DNA of 64,000 bases, from contig JAIRQC010000027.1 of the NCBI GenBank assembly GCA_031256675.1, positions 17,386 to 81,385 on the forward strand, written 5' to 3'. Origin of the DNA: Rikenellaceae bacterium (lineage in GTDB: Bacteria > Bacteroidota > Bacteroidia > Bacteroidales > Rikenellaceae). Below are positions 19,685 to 30,238 of this stretch, piece by piece; the first letter of the stretch is position 1; every line of letters begins with the position of its first letter. A program made the position numbers and the translations under genes. The notes under the pieces are model-generated. The model made no database searches. It was not told the DNA's origin and saw nothing but the letters and a program-made list of their open reading frames with translations.

Positions 19685-21088
19685 TCATTTAAGACTGCCC
19701 AACTCTATCGACGAACGGTACTGTCGTCCGAAGCGGTCGGTGGCGACGAACTCGACCGTGCGGGCGGAGGCCCCGGGCACGGCGGCGAAGTAGAAGAACG
19801 ACTTGACGGCCCGTTTGTAGGATGGCGGTTCGCCCTTGCCCTCGTCGCGACGGCGTTGCAGGTGGCGCAGGTAGTTAGGATCGTAATCGTCGAAGCGGGC
19901 GGCGACCCCCATCTCGCGGCCATCCTCCCGCCACTCTACCCTCCACTGCGGGTCCCAGTTCCATATCTTGGCCACCACGGCGTTGGGCCTGCGAGGGAAA
20001 GCGCCACGGTCGAAAAGCTCGATCTGCCAGTTGCGATCGTGGCCATAAACCTTGAAATACCAGCTCGTCACGCCATTGTCACGCTCAAAGACCTGATAGC
20101 CCATCGGGCAGCCGTCCTTGCCGAAACCCTCCGAACTCCACCATGCACCGCCGCACGAGGCGACGTTGTGCTCCGTGATCCCGGGCAGCACATCGAAATT
20201 GGAATTCAGGTGGCTGTGGCCGGTGAGGAAGCTCACGGTGTGGCCCTTGCATATCCCTGCAAGCTCTTTGGTCCCGCTGCCGATATGGATGGTCATGGCG
20301 TGCATGCAGATATTGATACGCGATCCTTTCTCGAGCAGCGCGACATAGCGTTTGAGCCACGCAAACTGCTCGGGGGTTATGCGCTCCTCGTAGCGTTTAT
20401 CCGTGTTGTAGACTATGTTGTTGAGCACGACGAAATGTTCGCCTCCCAGGTCGAAGGCGTACCACGTCGGGCCGAAACAGCTTTTGTAGGCCGTACAGTC
20501 GTTCACCCTGTCCTTGTCGTAGTCGTGGTTGCCAATGACCGGATAGACGGGGACGCCGAGCGTGGCGACGGCGCGTTTGTAGTCGGCAAAAAGGCCCATG
20601 TTGTCCCACACGATGTCGCCCAGTGCGATGGCCGTCACCCTGTTGCCGCCCTCGTTCGCCACAAATGCGGCAAGGTCGGCTACGGTCTCGTTGCGGAACC
20701 GCCCCATGTGGCGTTCGGTCTGCACCTGCGGGTCGCCGATAGCCGCCAGCACATAACCGTCGCTGCGTCCGTAGGGCTCGAGGGCGAAATCATACGTCTC
20801 GCGCCCCTGTTCGATACGCAGGTAGAACTCGGGCGATCCGCTGTCGAACGGCGCGACATAGCCCGAGGGGGTGACCACCGAGACGAACTCGGCCTCCCTT
20901 GCAGCATCCAGCGTCCACACCCCGCGATCGTCGGTGCGCGCAAAGTCGTGGCCGTCGGTCACGGCTACGCCCGCCAGCGGCTTGCCGGAGGCCGTCACAC
21001 GCCCGTGCAACTCCGCCGCAGGGAGCAGACCAACGGAGCAGTGCCACAGCAGCGTCGCTAAAAGCGATATTTTTCCAATAGGGCGCAT
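19685..21088 (-). CDS. Calcineurin-like metallophosphoesterase, secreted
   Basis: 467 aa; IGDPQ, LGDIVWD, VIGNHDYDKD, CMHAMTIH, LTGHSHLN motifs. Confidence 0.9.
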   Translation of the reverse strand: MRPIGKISLLATLLWHCSVGLLPAAELHGRVTASGKPLAGVAVTDGHDFARTDDRGVWTLDAAREAEFVSVVTPSGYVAPFDSGSPEFYLRIEQGRETYDFALEPYGRSDGYVLAAIGDPQVQTERHMGRFRNETVADLAAFVANEGGNRVTAIALGDIVWDNMGLFADYKRAVATLGVPVYPVIGNHDYDKDRVNDCTAYKSCFGPTWYAFDLGGEHFVVLNNIVYNTDKRYEERITPEQFAWLKRYVALLEKGSRINICMHAMTIHIGSGTKELAGICKGHTVSFLTGHSHLNSNFDVLPGITEHNVASCGGAWWSSEGFGKDGCPMGYQVFERDNGVTSWYFKVYGHDRNWQIELFDRGAFPRRPNAVVAKIWNWDPQWRVEWREDGREMGVAARFDDYDPNYLRHLQRRRDEGKGEPPSYKRAVKSFFYFAAVPGASARTVEFVATDRFGRQYRSSIELGSLK

Positions 21089-21091
21089 CGT

Positions 21092-22621
21092 CTATCGTTG
21101 CAATATTTCTGCGTCGCGGCTCCACCACACCGGCGTGAGCATGTTGTCGCCGCCGTCCATATAGGCGTCGCGCATCGCCTTGACCTGTGCTGCGTAGTTG
21201 TCGGGGTTGGTCGTCGCGCTGCCCACCGAGTAGGGAAAGCGGCGCGGCAGGATGCCGCTGTTCGAGGTGCCCGAACCTATGGTCAGGTTGGGATAGCCCG
21301 TGCGGCGGTATTCGTTCCACGCTTCGAGGCCGACCCAGAACAGCGCCACATATTTCTGGTTGATAATACACTCCAGCGTATTGTCGTATGGCAGTTTGGC
21401 CAGCAGCTGTTCGACGGTAGCGTCCGACACGGGAGGGGCGTTGCTGCTCCGAAAGGCATCCCAGTATTTGACCGAGGCGGTAATGGCCCGTTTGTAGTAA
21501 TCCTCGGCGAGTGCGGCCCCGCCGGCAACAATGCCGCGCTGGGCCGCTTCGGCCTTGATGAAGAGTACTTCGTCGTACTTGATAAAGCAATAGGGGGTCG
21601 TGGCGGTGCCCAGCGCGCCCTGGCGAATATGTGCCGCGCCCGAGCCGTCGGTATCCTGTGTCGGCATTCCGCTTGGGACGCCCTTCCACTCGCTGCCGCC
21701 CATCACGGCAAAGATCGACAGGCGGGGATCGCCCGCATCGTCGAGCGTCTTGACAAAATATTCGGCCATTGAGCGCGAGTTGTTGAAGTTCTTCTCGGTC
21801 TCGTCGGCAAAGTAGTTACGGAACGGGGCCACGCCGGTGAAGTTCAGCGAGACGTTCTCGTCGTTCGACTCTATGACGGGATAGAGGGCCGGACTGGAGA
21901 CTATCTGGTCGATCTTCTGCGAGATGTTCATCCCGCCGATGCTGTACGATAGATTGCGGTTGACGTTGCGCATCAGCAGCCGCAGATAGAGCGAGTTGGT
22001 GAACTTCTTCCAGCGCGCGATGTTGCCGCCGAACAGCAGGTCTTTCGATGGATAGTTCAACCCTTTCGAGATCTGATAGAGTTTGTTTGCCCGCTCCAGG
22101 TTTTCGAATATGCTGTCGTAGACCATCTGCTGCGGGTCGAAGCGCGGTTTGGTCAGGCCGCTGCCGATCTTGAATGCGTCGCGCAGGGGTATGTCGCCGA
22201 AGCTGTCGGTGAGCGTCGAGAGGCACAGCGCACGCAGCGTCAGGCCTATGGCCAGCGAATTGTTGTCGCTGTTCTTCACCGAGAGTTCCATTATTTCGTT
22301 GGCATTGGCGGCCCACACGGCGAAATCGCTCCACAAACCGCCGGTCACCCCGACGGGAAGGACATAACGATGGTAGGCGTTGGTCGAGGAGCCCGACACG
22401 GTATACTGTATCAGCTCGCCGTTAATGCCGTGCGTATCTTTCAACAGGTCGTTGCCGACGCCGCAGATGACCGTCTCGAACATGTTGGCCGGCAGGATGC
22501 TCCCCTTGCCCATCTGGTTGGGGTTGGAGTTGTACTCGTCGAACTTGTGACGGCACGACCCGAGCGAGAGGGCAACGGCGGCCGTCAGGAGCATATAATT
22601 TGCTTTTTTCATCTCTGTCAA
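21092..22621 (-). CDS. SusD/RagB-type nutrient-binding outer-membrane lipoprotein
   Basis: 509 aa; lipobox LSLGSC; SusD-like organisation, directly downstream of SusC. Confidence 0.92.
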   Translation of the reverse strand: MTEMKKANYMLLTAAVALSLGSCRHKFDEYNSNPNQMGKGSILPANMFETVICGVGNDLLKDTHGINGELIQYTVSGSSTNAYHRYVLPVGVTGGLWSDFAVWAANANEIMELSVKNSDNNSLAIGLTLRALCLSTLTDSFGDIPLRDAFKIGSGLTKPRFDPQQMVYDSIFENLERANKLYQISKGLNYPSKDLLFGGNIARWKKFTNSLYLRLLMRNVNRNLSYSIGGMNISQKIDQIVSSPALYPVIESNDENVSLNFTGVAPFRNYFADETEKNFNNSRSMAEYFVKTLDDAGDPRLSIFAVMGGSEWKGVPSGMPTQDTDGSGAAHIRQGALGTATTPYCFIKYDEVLFIKAEAAQRGIVAGGAALAEDYYKRAITASVKYWDAFRSSNAPPVSDATVEQLLAKLPYDNTLECIINQKYVALFWVGLEAWNEYRRTGYPNLTIGSGTSNSGILPRRFPYSVGSATTNPDNYAAQVKAMRDAYMDGGDNMLTPVWWSRDAEILQR

Positions 22622-22625
22622 TCTT

Positions 22626-25600
22626 TTAGAAGCTCAACTTTATGTTCATACCATAGGTCCGCGTCATGGGATAGGCGCCGATCTCGATACCGCGGCTGAT
22701 GGAGGAACCGTTGATGGCTGCGGCTTCGGGGTCGTAGAACGGGAAGTTAGTCCAGCAGAACAGGTTGGTGGCGTAGAAACCTATGTTGGCCGCCTGCAAC
22801 ACGCCTGTCTTTTTGCAGATGCTCGCCGGAAGGTTGTAACCTATTCGAAGCTCCTTGAATTTCAGGTATGAGGTGTCGAAGGTGTTCATCTCGGCGTTCG
22901 AACGCTCGTAGACCGTGCTGCTGTAATAGTCGACAATATCGGTGGTGATGGTGGCGTTCTTCTGATATGTGCCGTCCGGGTTGAGATTGACGCCGGGATG
23001 CACCAGGCCGTCGTAACGTCCGGGCAGGGTGTTTTTGAGCTTGCCCTGATAGGAGAGTGCGAAGTGGGATACCGAGTAGCAGTTGCCGCCCCACTGTCCG
23101 GCGAATGTCATGTCGACGTTGAAGTCCCACAGGCGCAGCGACGAGCCGAAGCCCCCTTTCCAGTCGGGGAAGATGCTGCCCAGGTCGATCAGGTCGTCGG
23201 CGCTGCTGTTTTTGAGCAGCGGTTTGCCGCTGACCGGGTCCACCACCACCGCCCCTTCGCAGTCGACCCTGTTGCCATTAGCGTCCATGTAGAACGCTCC
23301 CCGGGGGGCGCGCTGGTATCCGTATCCGTAGATGCGTCCGAGTTCGGTGCCGGGATACGCGTCGATGAACACGCGCGAACCGATAGTGTTGGGGTTTACG
23401 CTCCACTTTTCGACCCCCGGGGCCAGCGCGACAAGCTTGTTGCGGTTGAGCGACCAGTTGAGGCTCACCGACCAGCCGATATTGCGCGTTTTTACGGGCC
23501 ATACGGTTGTTGCAAGCTCTATGCCCCTGTTACGCACGTCGCCGGCGTTGATTATCAGATTGCCCGTCCCTGTTATGTCATCCACCGGGCTTGGAATGAT
23601 CTGGTTGGTGGTTTTGGCGCGATAGAGCACAAGGTCTAACGACCAGCGGTTGTTGAACAGTTTGGCTTCGAGGCCCGCCTCCCAGCTCTCGACGTTCTCG
23701 GGTTTGAGCAGCGGGTTTTGCAGCGTGCGCGGCAGGGTGTAGGAGGAGCTGAAATTGCTGTTGCTGTAATAGAGCGCCGTGCGATATGGGTCGGTGTCGT
23801 TACCCACGTTGGCCCACGACCCCCTCAGTCGCAGCATGTCGACCCACGGGGCATAGCGGCGCAGTCCGATTGCCTTGTCGAGCAGTACGCTTGCGCTCAC
23901 CGAGGGGTAGAAGTATGAGTTGTTGCTGCGGGGCAGCGTGCTCGACCAGTCGTTACGTCCGGTGATCTCGACGAAATATGTATCCCGCCATGCGAAGTTG
24001 GCGAAACCGTAGAGGCTGTTGATGGATTTGTTCGAGCGGGTCGGGGTGACCAGCGGGTTGTCCATCGAGTTCTGCATGGTGAATACGTTGGAGAAGAGTT
24101 TCGAGGCCACCACGTTCACATAGCGGTAGTTGGAGACCATGTTGTTGCCCCCGAAACCGGCGTAGAGGTTCAGCTCGCCCGGCAGATCGCGTTTCCATGT
24201 CAGCAGGAAGTCGTTGTTCATCTGGAAACTGGTGGTCGACTGCTCGCGATAGTAACCGTCAGCGTAACCGCTCGAATAGAGCGGGCGGCGCTGCGTGGCG
24301 AAGTCCGAGTTGAAGTCGACGCCGGTGCGCACCATAAGGTTCAGGTCGGGAAGGATGCCTGCCGTCGCCGAAACGTTGCCGTAGACGCGGTCGCGGTCGA
24401 GCGAGTTGAGGTTCTCGTAGACGATGCGGTAGACGTTCTCCGACAGGCCGTTGGTTATCAGTTTCTGGCTTTCGGAGGTGGTATTGTTGACCTGGTCGAG
24501 GCGCAGCATCTCGTGGATGCGTCCGCTGGCCCATTCGTCGTAGTAGGATTTGATGGGGATGCTGGTCACGTTCCACATCAGGGTGTAGAGTGGCGACGAG
24601 TTGCTGTAACCGGTCGTCGGCAGGTTGTCGCTGTTCTTGCGGTAGTATGTGGCCCGCGCGTCGAGCTTTATACGCCTGTTGATTTGCTGCGAGGCGGCCA
24701 GGTTGATGTTCTGGCTGGCGTAGCCGGTGTTGGGGGCGATCCACTCGTTGCGCGTATCCTTGAACGAGAGGCGGAACGAGCCGTCGCGCCCCATCGAGCC
24801 ATCCATCGAGACGCTGTTGGTGTAGGTCACGCCGGTGCGGAAAAAGCCCTTGTACCAGTCCTGCGCCACCCACGGCATTCGGGTGTATGTGTCGTCGTCG
24901 AAGTTGCGCGAATTGTAGGTGTAGAACATCTGTCCCTCGTAGCGCGGGCCGAAAGCGTAGCGCGACTGCAACCTGCCGACGCGCTGGCCGTTGTCGGTCT
25001 GGTTGGCCTGAATGGTCCAGAACGAGTAGTAGCGGCGGGCGTCCCCCGGGTCGCTGGCGATACCGGCGAGGTTGGCGTTGCCCGCGCCGTACTCGTCTTG
25101 AAAGTCGGGCCAGAAGCCCGCCCGTTCCAGCGTAACGGCCGAGTTGAGGGTTATGCCGAGCCCCGTGCGGCCCTTGCCGCTTTTGGTGGTGATGATGATG
25201 GCCCCCGCCCCTGCCCTCGAGCCGTAAAGGGCGGTTGCTGCCGGCCCTTTGAGCACCGACACCGACTCGATGTCGTCGGGGTTCAGATCGCCCACGCCGT
25301 TGCCCATGTCCACCGGCGCGTCGGTCGAATAGGCCGAGCCGCCGAAGTTCTGCGTCCGCGAGCCCACCGGCACGCCGTCGATGACGAACAGTGCCTGGTT
25401 GTTGTCGGGGTTGAGCGAGTTCTCGCCGCGCAGCGTCACGCGGGTCGATCCGCTCGGCCCCGACGACGCAGACTCGAGGTTTAGGCCGGCCACCTTGCCG
25501 TCGAGGCCGCTGAGCCAGTTGTTGGCCACCACGGTGGTGAGCTGTTCGCCCGTCACCTTTGAGACGGCGTAGCCGAGCGACTTCTCCTCGCGCTTCATGC

Positions 25601-25943
25601 CGAGGGCCGTCACCACAACGTTGTCGATTTGCTGTTCGTCGGCGACGAGTTTTATCGACATGGTGGTTGCGGAGCCCACCTTAACATCCTGCGTCGAGTA
25701 TCCCATACACGAGACCTCCAGCACGTCGCCCGTCCGGACGGTCATGACGAATGACCCTTTGGCGTCGGTCGTCGTAGCGGCGGAAGTACCCTTTACCGCG
25801 ATGCGGGCCCCCGCCACGGCGGTCTTACCATCGTTTTCGGTCACAGTCCCGTCGAGCCGGAAACCCTGTCCGCTGGCGCCCATACACAGCAGCAATGCCG
25901 CCGCGTGCAGCAACCATAGTCTACCGTACAATCTTTTGCCCAT
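22626..25943 (-). CDS. SusC/RagA-family TonB-linked outer-membrane protein
   Basis: 1105 aa; CarboxypepD_reg-like N-terminus, plug ALGMKREEKSLGYAVSKVTGEQL, DDIESVSVLKGPAATALYGSRAGAGAIIITTKSGK. Confidence 0.97.
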   Translation of the reverse strand: MGKRLYGRLWLLHAAALLLCMGASGQGFRLDGTVTENDGKTAVAGARIAVKGTSAATTTDAKGSFVMTVRTGDVLEVSCMGYSTQDVKVGSATTMSIKLVADEQQIDNVVVTALGMKREEKSLGYAVSKVTGEQLTTVVANNWLSGLDGKVAGLNLESASSGPSGSTRVTLRGENSLNPDNNQALFVIDGVPVGSRTQNFGGSAYSTDAPVDMGNGVGDLNPDDIESVSVLKGPAATALYGSRAGAGAIIITTKSGKGRTGLGITLNSAVTLERAGFWPDFQDEYGAGNANLAGIASDPGDARRYYSFWTIQANQTDNGQRVGRLQSRYAFGPRYEGQMFYTYNSRNFDDDTYTRMPWVAQDWYKGFFRTGVTYTNSVSMDGSMGRDGSFRLSFKDTRNEWIAPNTGYASQNINLAASQQINRRIKLDARATYYRKNSDNLPTTGYSNSSPLYTLMWNVTSIPIKSYYDEWASGRIHEMLRLDQVNNTTSESQKLITNGLSENVYRIVYENLNSLDRDRVYGNVSATAGILPDLNLMVRTGVDFNSDFATQRRPLYSSGYADGYYREQSTTSFQMNNDFLLTWKRDLPGELNLYAGFGGNNMVSNYRYVNVVASKLFSNVFTMQNSMDNPLVTPTRSNKSINSLYGFANFAWRDTYFVEITGRNDWSSTLPRSNNSYFYPSVSASVLLDKAIGLRRYAPWVDMLRLRGSWANVGNDTDPYRTALYYSNSNFSSSYTLPRTLQNPLLKPENVESWEAGLEAKLFNNRWSLDLVLYRAKTTNQIIPSPVDDITGTGNLIINAGDVRNRGIELATTVWPVKTRNIGWSVSLNWSLNRNKLVALAPGVEKWSVNPNTIGSRVFIDAYPGTELGRIYGYGYQRAPRGAFYMDANGNRVDCEGAVVVDPVSGKPLLKNSSADDLIDLGSIFPDWKGGFGSSLRLWDFNVDMTFAGQWGGNCYSVSHFALSYQGKLKNTLPGRYDGLVHPGVNLNPDGTYQKNATITTDIVDYYSSTVYERSNAEMNTFDTSYLKFKELRIGYNLPASICKKTGVLQAANIGFYATNLFCWTNFPFYDPEAAAINGSSISRGIEIGAYPMTRTYGMNIKLSF

Positions 25944-26022
25944 ATTGCTTGGAATTGTGGATTTATTGTTGTGTCTTGTTATATTTGGATGCGATTTTTT
26001 ATGCGCTCATTTTCAGCGGGGG

Positions 26023-26895
26023 TTAAAACAGATCGGGATAATCGGATATTATCGCGTCGACGCCCATTCTGGTCAGGCGCACGATCTCCGCCCTGTCGTT
26101 CACCGTCCAGGGAACCACTGCCACGCCCGCCTTGTGGCACAGGGCGATCATCTGTTCGGTGACGGTCGTGTATTCGGGGCTCAGCGCCGCAGGGACAAAA
26201 CCCAGCACCTGCCACAGTTCGTCCGGGGCGCGTTTCTCGTCGGCCTCGGTCAGCAGCGAGGCGGCAACCGCGGGATAGCGGCTGTGAAGATATTGCAGCG
26301 ACCGCATGTCGAACGACTGAATATATGTGCGGTCGGCGATCCCTGCGGCGTCGACGACCGCCATCGCCAGGTCAACGAACTCCCCGACAGGCGGGTGGAG
26401 CCTGCCATCGCCCCCCTCGCGCGACTTGATCTCGATGTTGTAGCGCATCGTGCGCCCTTTCGATGCGGCGTAACGCTCCGTCTCGCGCAGCAGGTCGGCG
26501 AGCAGCGGCTTCACGGCGGCCATCTTTTTCTGGCGAGGGAAGTCGGGATGCGGTTTGAGCCCCACGTCGTACAGGCGGATGCTGTCGTAATCCATCCCGA
26601 AGAGCAGCATCCTGCGCCCCTCTGACGAGGAGAGCGTGCGCCCGTCGGGGGTGGTGGCGATCTTGTGGTTGAACCACGGGTCGTGCGATACCACGACCCG
26701 ACGGTCGCGGCTGATCTGCAAATCCATCTCGAGCGTCGTCACGCCGCGGTCGATAGCGTCCAGCATGGCCGCAATGGTGTTTTCTGGCATCAGTCCACGA
26801 CCGCCGCGGTGGGCCTGCGTGTCGAGGGCCCTTTCCTGTGCGCCGCAACCCGCCGAAAGGGACAGCAGGGAGCAGATAATAACGGTGCGTATCAT
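26023..26895 (-). CDS. Glycerophosphodiester phosphodiesterase family lipoprotein
   Basis: 290 aa from MIRTVIICSLLSLSAGC; AHRGGRGLMPENT, ELDLQISRDRRVVVSHDP-type GDPD motifs; start corrected from 27153 to 26895. Confidence 0.92.
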   Translation of the reverse strand: MIRTVIICSLLSLSAGCGAQERALDTQAHRGGRGLMPENTIAAMLDAIDRGVTTLEMDLQISRDRRVVVSHDPWFNHKIATTPDGRTLSSSEGRRMLLFGMDYDSIRLYDVGLKPHPDFPRQKKMAAVKPLLADLLRETERYAASKGRTMRYNIEIKSREGGDGRLHPPVGEFVDLAMAVVDAAGIADRTYIQSFDMRSLQYLHSRYPAVAASLLTEADEKRAPDELWQVLGFVPAALSPEYTTVTEQMIALCHKAGVAVVPWTVNDRAEIVRLTRMGVDAIISDYPDLF

Positions 26896-28301
26896 GCGTT
26901 CAATGCTATTTTTTCTCTGCGCCAGGTAGTTGCGCAGAATATCATTCCCATTGCCCCTGCGGCGACGAAGAGCCAGAACACCGCGTCCCAGCCGCTCGCA
27001 TCGGCCACGGCCCCCATTGCGATCTTGGCCAGCAGTGCGTCGCCGATCAGATAGCCGAACAGCCCGACGAACCCTGCCGCAGTTCCGGCAGCATTCTTCG
27101 GCACGAGATTCAGGGCCTGCACGCCGATCAACGCCACCGGCCCGTAGATGCAAAAGCCTATCTCACAGAGCGACACATAAACTATCATGCGACATGCAGC
27201 CGCCGGATCGCCGCCGAACGTCCCCGTCCACCACTGGGCCAGCGGTTGCGCCTGCCAGTACATCACTATACCGATCAGCACCAGCAACATATAGAGCACG
27301 TTGGCCGGAGCGCACCGCCCCTTGAAGAAGCGCGCCGAGATCCAGCCGCAGACAATCGTCCCCGGCACCCCCGCGTAGTTGTGCAGCGAAAAGGCGAGGC
27401 TGCTCTGCGATTTGTCCATTATCTGCATCTCGTTCAGGTAGGTCGGGGCCCAGTCGCCAACGCCGTAGCGCACAAGGTAGACGAAGGCGTTGGCAAGGGC
27501 GATGATCCACAACATTCTGTTCTTGAAGACGTGATCGACGAAAAGTTTCCTGAACGGTATTTTCTCGCCCGTCTCGTTCCTGCGTCCGGTGGCGTCGTTC
27601 CGCCACTGTTCCACAGGTGGCAGGCCGCACGACCGGGGCGTGTCGCGCAACGCCCACCAGCAGAAGAGGGCAGGCAGCAGGGCTATCGCGCTCGGAAATA
27701 TAAACGCCGCGCGCCACGTCTGCCCCACCCCCCACGAGGCAAACAGCGCAACGCCGACGATGACCAGAAGCCCCAGCGAGCCGCTGCCGATGGTATGCGA
27801 GGTGTTCCAGAGCGACATTTTGAAGCTGCGTTCGTTCTGCGAGAACCAGTGGGCCATCACCCGTCCGCACGGAGGCCACCCCATGCCCGAAATCCACCCC
27901 ACGAGCAGCATGAAGCCGAACATCACCGCCATGTTCGTCCCCATCGAGGCGCTCATCGGCATCAATCCCACGCCGATCATCAACAGCGACGCAAGCACGA
28001 GCCCCAATGTCAGGAACTTGCGTGCGTCGCTGCGGTCCGACACGCTGCCCATGATGAATTTGCTGAAAGCGTAGGCTATCGAGATGGCCGACCCTGCAAC
28101 GCCTACGCCCGCCTTGTCCAGCAGCCCCTCCTCGATCATCCCCGGCGCGGCCAGCGACAGGTTTTTGCGCACCAGATAGTAGGCCGCATAACCGACAAAC
28201 GCGCCGACGAAGACTTTCAGGCGCATCCGCCTGTATGTCGCGTCGATCCTATTTTCCGGCAGCAGCTCTCTGTCCGGAGGCGGTTGTAGAAAGTTTCGCA
28301 T
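26892..28301 (-). CDS. glpT: MFS transporter, GlpT/UhpT-type (organophosphate:phosphate antiporter)
   Basis: 469 aa; YAAYYLVRKNLSLAAPGM, FGMGSVSDRSDARKFL-like loop, WISGMGWPPCGRVMAHWFS; 4-nt overlap with GDPD. Confidence 0.88.
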   Translation of the reverse strand: MRNFLQPPPDRELLPENRIDATYRRMRLKVFVGAFVGYAAYYLVRKNLSLAAPGMIEEGLLDKAGVGVAGSAISIAYAFSKFIMGSVSDRSDARKFLTLGLVLASLLMIGVGLMPMSASMGTNMAVMFGFMLLVGWISGMGWPPCGRVMAHWFSQNERSFKMSLWNTSHTIGSGSLGLLVIVGVALFASWGVGQTWRAAFIFPSAIALLPALFCWWALRDTPRSCGLPPVEQWRNDATGRRNETGEKIPFRKLFVDHVFKNRMLWIIALANAFVYLVRYGVGDWAPTYLNEMQIMDKSQSSLAFSLHNYAGVPGTIVCGWISARFFKGRCAPANVLYMLLVLIGIVMYWQAQPLAQWWTGTFGGDPAAACRMIVYVSLCEIGFCIYGPVALIGVQALNLVPKNAAGTAAGFVGLFGYLIGDALLAKIAMGAVADASGWDAVFWLFVAAGAMGMIFCATTWRREKIALNA

Positions 28302-30090
28302 GGGCTACTATATTTTGCGCTTCGGTTTGGGCCGTTGCTCCTGCGGGGGTTTGTGCTGCGGTCTCTGCGGTCGTTTGGGCGACAGTCGTGGCAGTCTTGG
28401 CAGCAGGGGCAGTCGCGCCGGTCGGGGTATGGGTTCCGGTTTTCGATGCGACTGCATCGCAAAACGGAACCGCAGTCACATCGGCAATCCCTGCCATATA
28501 ATTACCGGCATAGGCCGTGAAGGTCTCGACCTGCCGCCGCTCCCACTCTTTGTCCCTGCCCAGCTCGGCGGCGATGATCCCTGCCACCTTCGGGGCGGCT
28601 TCGACGGCCGCCGCAGCGTCCATGAACAGCAGCCTCACCCGGCGCGCCAGCACATCCTCCACATCGCGGGCCATCTCCTCGCGCACCGCCCAGACGACCT
28701 CCGCCGCGGTGAACGGGTAATGCTCGTGGATCGGCTGCGCCATCTCCGGCCCCGAGGCGGCCAGGGCGCGGACAAGGGGTTCGTCGCTGCCGTAAACATA
28801 CATGTGGTCGGCCAGATCGGGGGCCGGACGATAGCCGTGGACGCGCAGGTTCCTTGTCCGGCGCTTGCGGGGTTCGAGCAGCCCCAGCGCGATGGCCCTG
28901 TCGACAGCGTCCTCGGCCATACGGCGATAGGAGGTCCACTTGCCGCCGGTAATTGTAATAAGTTTATGCTCCGAAACTATGATCTTGTGGCCGCGCGAGA
29001 GCTCTTTGGTCTGTTTGCCCTCGCTTTTGGGGGCTGCCAGCGGACGCTGCCCTGCGAAGACCGATTCTATATCTTCATACCGCGGCGGAGTCTCGAAGTA
29101 GCGCGCAGCGGTGTTGAGGATAAAGTCGACCTCCTCTTTGAGCGGCAGCGGCTCGAGCTCCGGCGTGGGGCGCGGGATGTCCGTGGTGCCCACCACCACC
29201 TTGTCGCGCCACGGCACGGCAAACAGCACGCGGCCGTCGCTCGTCCTGGGAACCATCATCGCGTAGTCGCCCGGCAGGAATTTCTTGTCGAACACCAGAT
29301 GCACCCCCTGGCTCGGGACGACCATCGGTTTGTGTTCCGGCGCGTCCATACCCATGATGCTGTCCACGAACACGCCGCAGGCATTGACGACGCATTTCGC
29401 TTTCAGTCCGTACTCCCTGCCCGTTTCCAGATCTTTGAACCTCACGCCGTCAACCCTGCCGTCGCTGCCGTGGGTGATGGCCGTGACCTGTGCCCTGTTG
29501 AGCGCCGCGCCGCCATGTTCGACGCAGGTCTGCGCCAGATTGACCGCCATGCGGGCGTCGTCGAACTGCCCGTCGTGATATACGACGCCGCCCTTCAACC
29601 CCCTGCGTGCAATATGTGGCAAATAATCCATTACTTTTTTCGCCGAAATAAAACGACTGCGGCCATATCCGAAACCAAACGAAAGCAGGTCATAAAATGT
29701 CAGCCCGCAGAGATAGAGAATGTTGTCCCACCAGCTGTAGTTCGAGATGACGAACGACTGATCCTTGACCAGATGCGGCGCGTTGCGTTTCATGCGTCCC
29801 CGCTCGCGCAGGGCTTCGAGCACCAGCATCACATCGCCATGTTGCAGGTATCTCACACCGCCGTGTACGAGTTTCGTGCTCTTGCTCGACGTCCCTTTGG
29901 CAAAGTCGGCTACTTCGAGAATGGCGACCCTGTAACCTCGCGCCGCAGCGTCCACCGCCACGCCCAATCCTGTCGCGCCGCCTCCGACGACCACGCAATC
30001 CCACTGTTTCTCACGAGCCAGACGCTCCAGTATTTCAATTCTGTTCACAGAAAAAGAAAGTATTAATAACTTTTTGTGGCTCAAAAGCAA
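28249..30090 (-). CDS. glpD: Glycerol-3-phosphate dehydrogenase (FAD-dependent) with A/T-rich C-terminal tail
   Basis: 613 aa; VVVGGGATGLGVAVDAAARGYRVAILE, SKSTKLVHGGVRYL, TGGKWTSYRRMAEDAVD; tail overlaps the glpT start by ~53 bp. Confidence 0.93.
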   Translation of the reverse strand: MLLSHKKLLILSFSVNRIEILERLAREKQWDCVVVGGGATGLGVAVDAAARGYRVAILEVADFAKGTSSKSTKLVHGGVRYLQHGDVMLVLEALRERGRMKRNAPHLVKDQSFVISNYSWWDNILYLCGLTFYDLLSFGFGYGRSRFISAKKVMDYLPHIARRGLKGGVVYHDGQFDDARMAVNLAQTCVEHGGAALNRAQVTAITHGSDGRVDGVRFKDLETGREYGLKAKCVVNACGVFVDSIMGMDAPEHKPMVVPSQGVHLVFDKKFLPGDYAMMVPRTSDGRVLFAVPWRDKVVVGTTDIPRPTPELEPLPLKEEVDFILNTAARYFETPPRYEDIESVFAGQRPLAAPKSEGKQTKELSRGHKIIVSEHKLITITGGKWTSYRRMAEDAVDRAIALGLLEPRKRRTRNLRVHGYRPAPDLADHMYVYGSDEPLVRALAASGPEMAQPIHEHYPFTAAEVVWAVREEMARDVEDVLARRVRLLFMDAAAAVEAAPKVAGIIAAELGRDKEWERRQVETFTAYAGNYMAGIADVTAVPFCDAVASKTGTHTPTGATAPAAKTATTVAQTTAETAAQTPAGATAQTEAQNIVAHAKLSTTASGQRAAAGK

Positions 30091-30238
30091 AACAAAAGTA
30101 AGTAATTACTTTCTATTATGCAACTTTTATCCGAACATTTTTTCCTGTTTTTTCAATATTCAATATGTTTTCATGGCACGCAGCGACATAAAAAACATAA
30201 AAATCCGATCCGGTGCAAAAGTAGAAATAATTTTTATC

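Noticed and set aside
26896-27153. Upstream extension of the GDPD ORF
   Set aside because: Runs out of frame through glpT and is Arg-rich; signal-peptide start at 26895 is convincing.
28300-30066. 588-aa plus-strand ORF opposite glpD
   Set aside because: Shadow of a well-supported GlpD.
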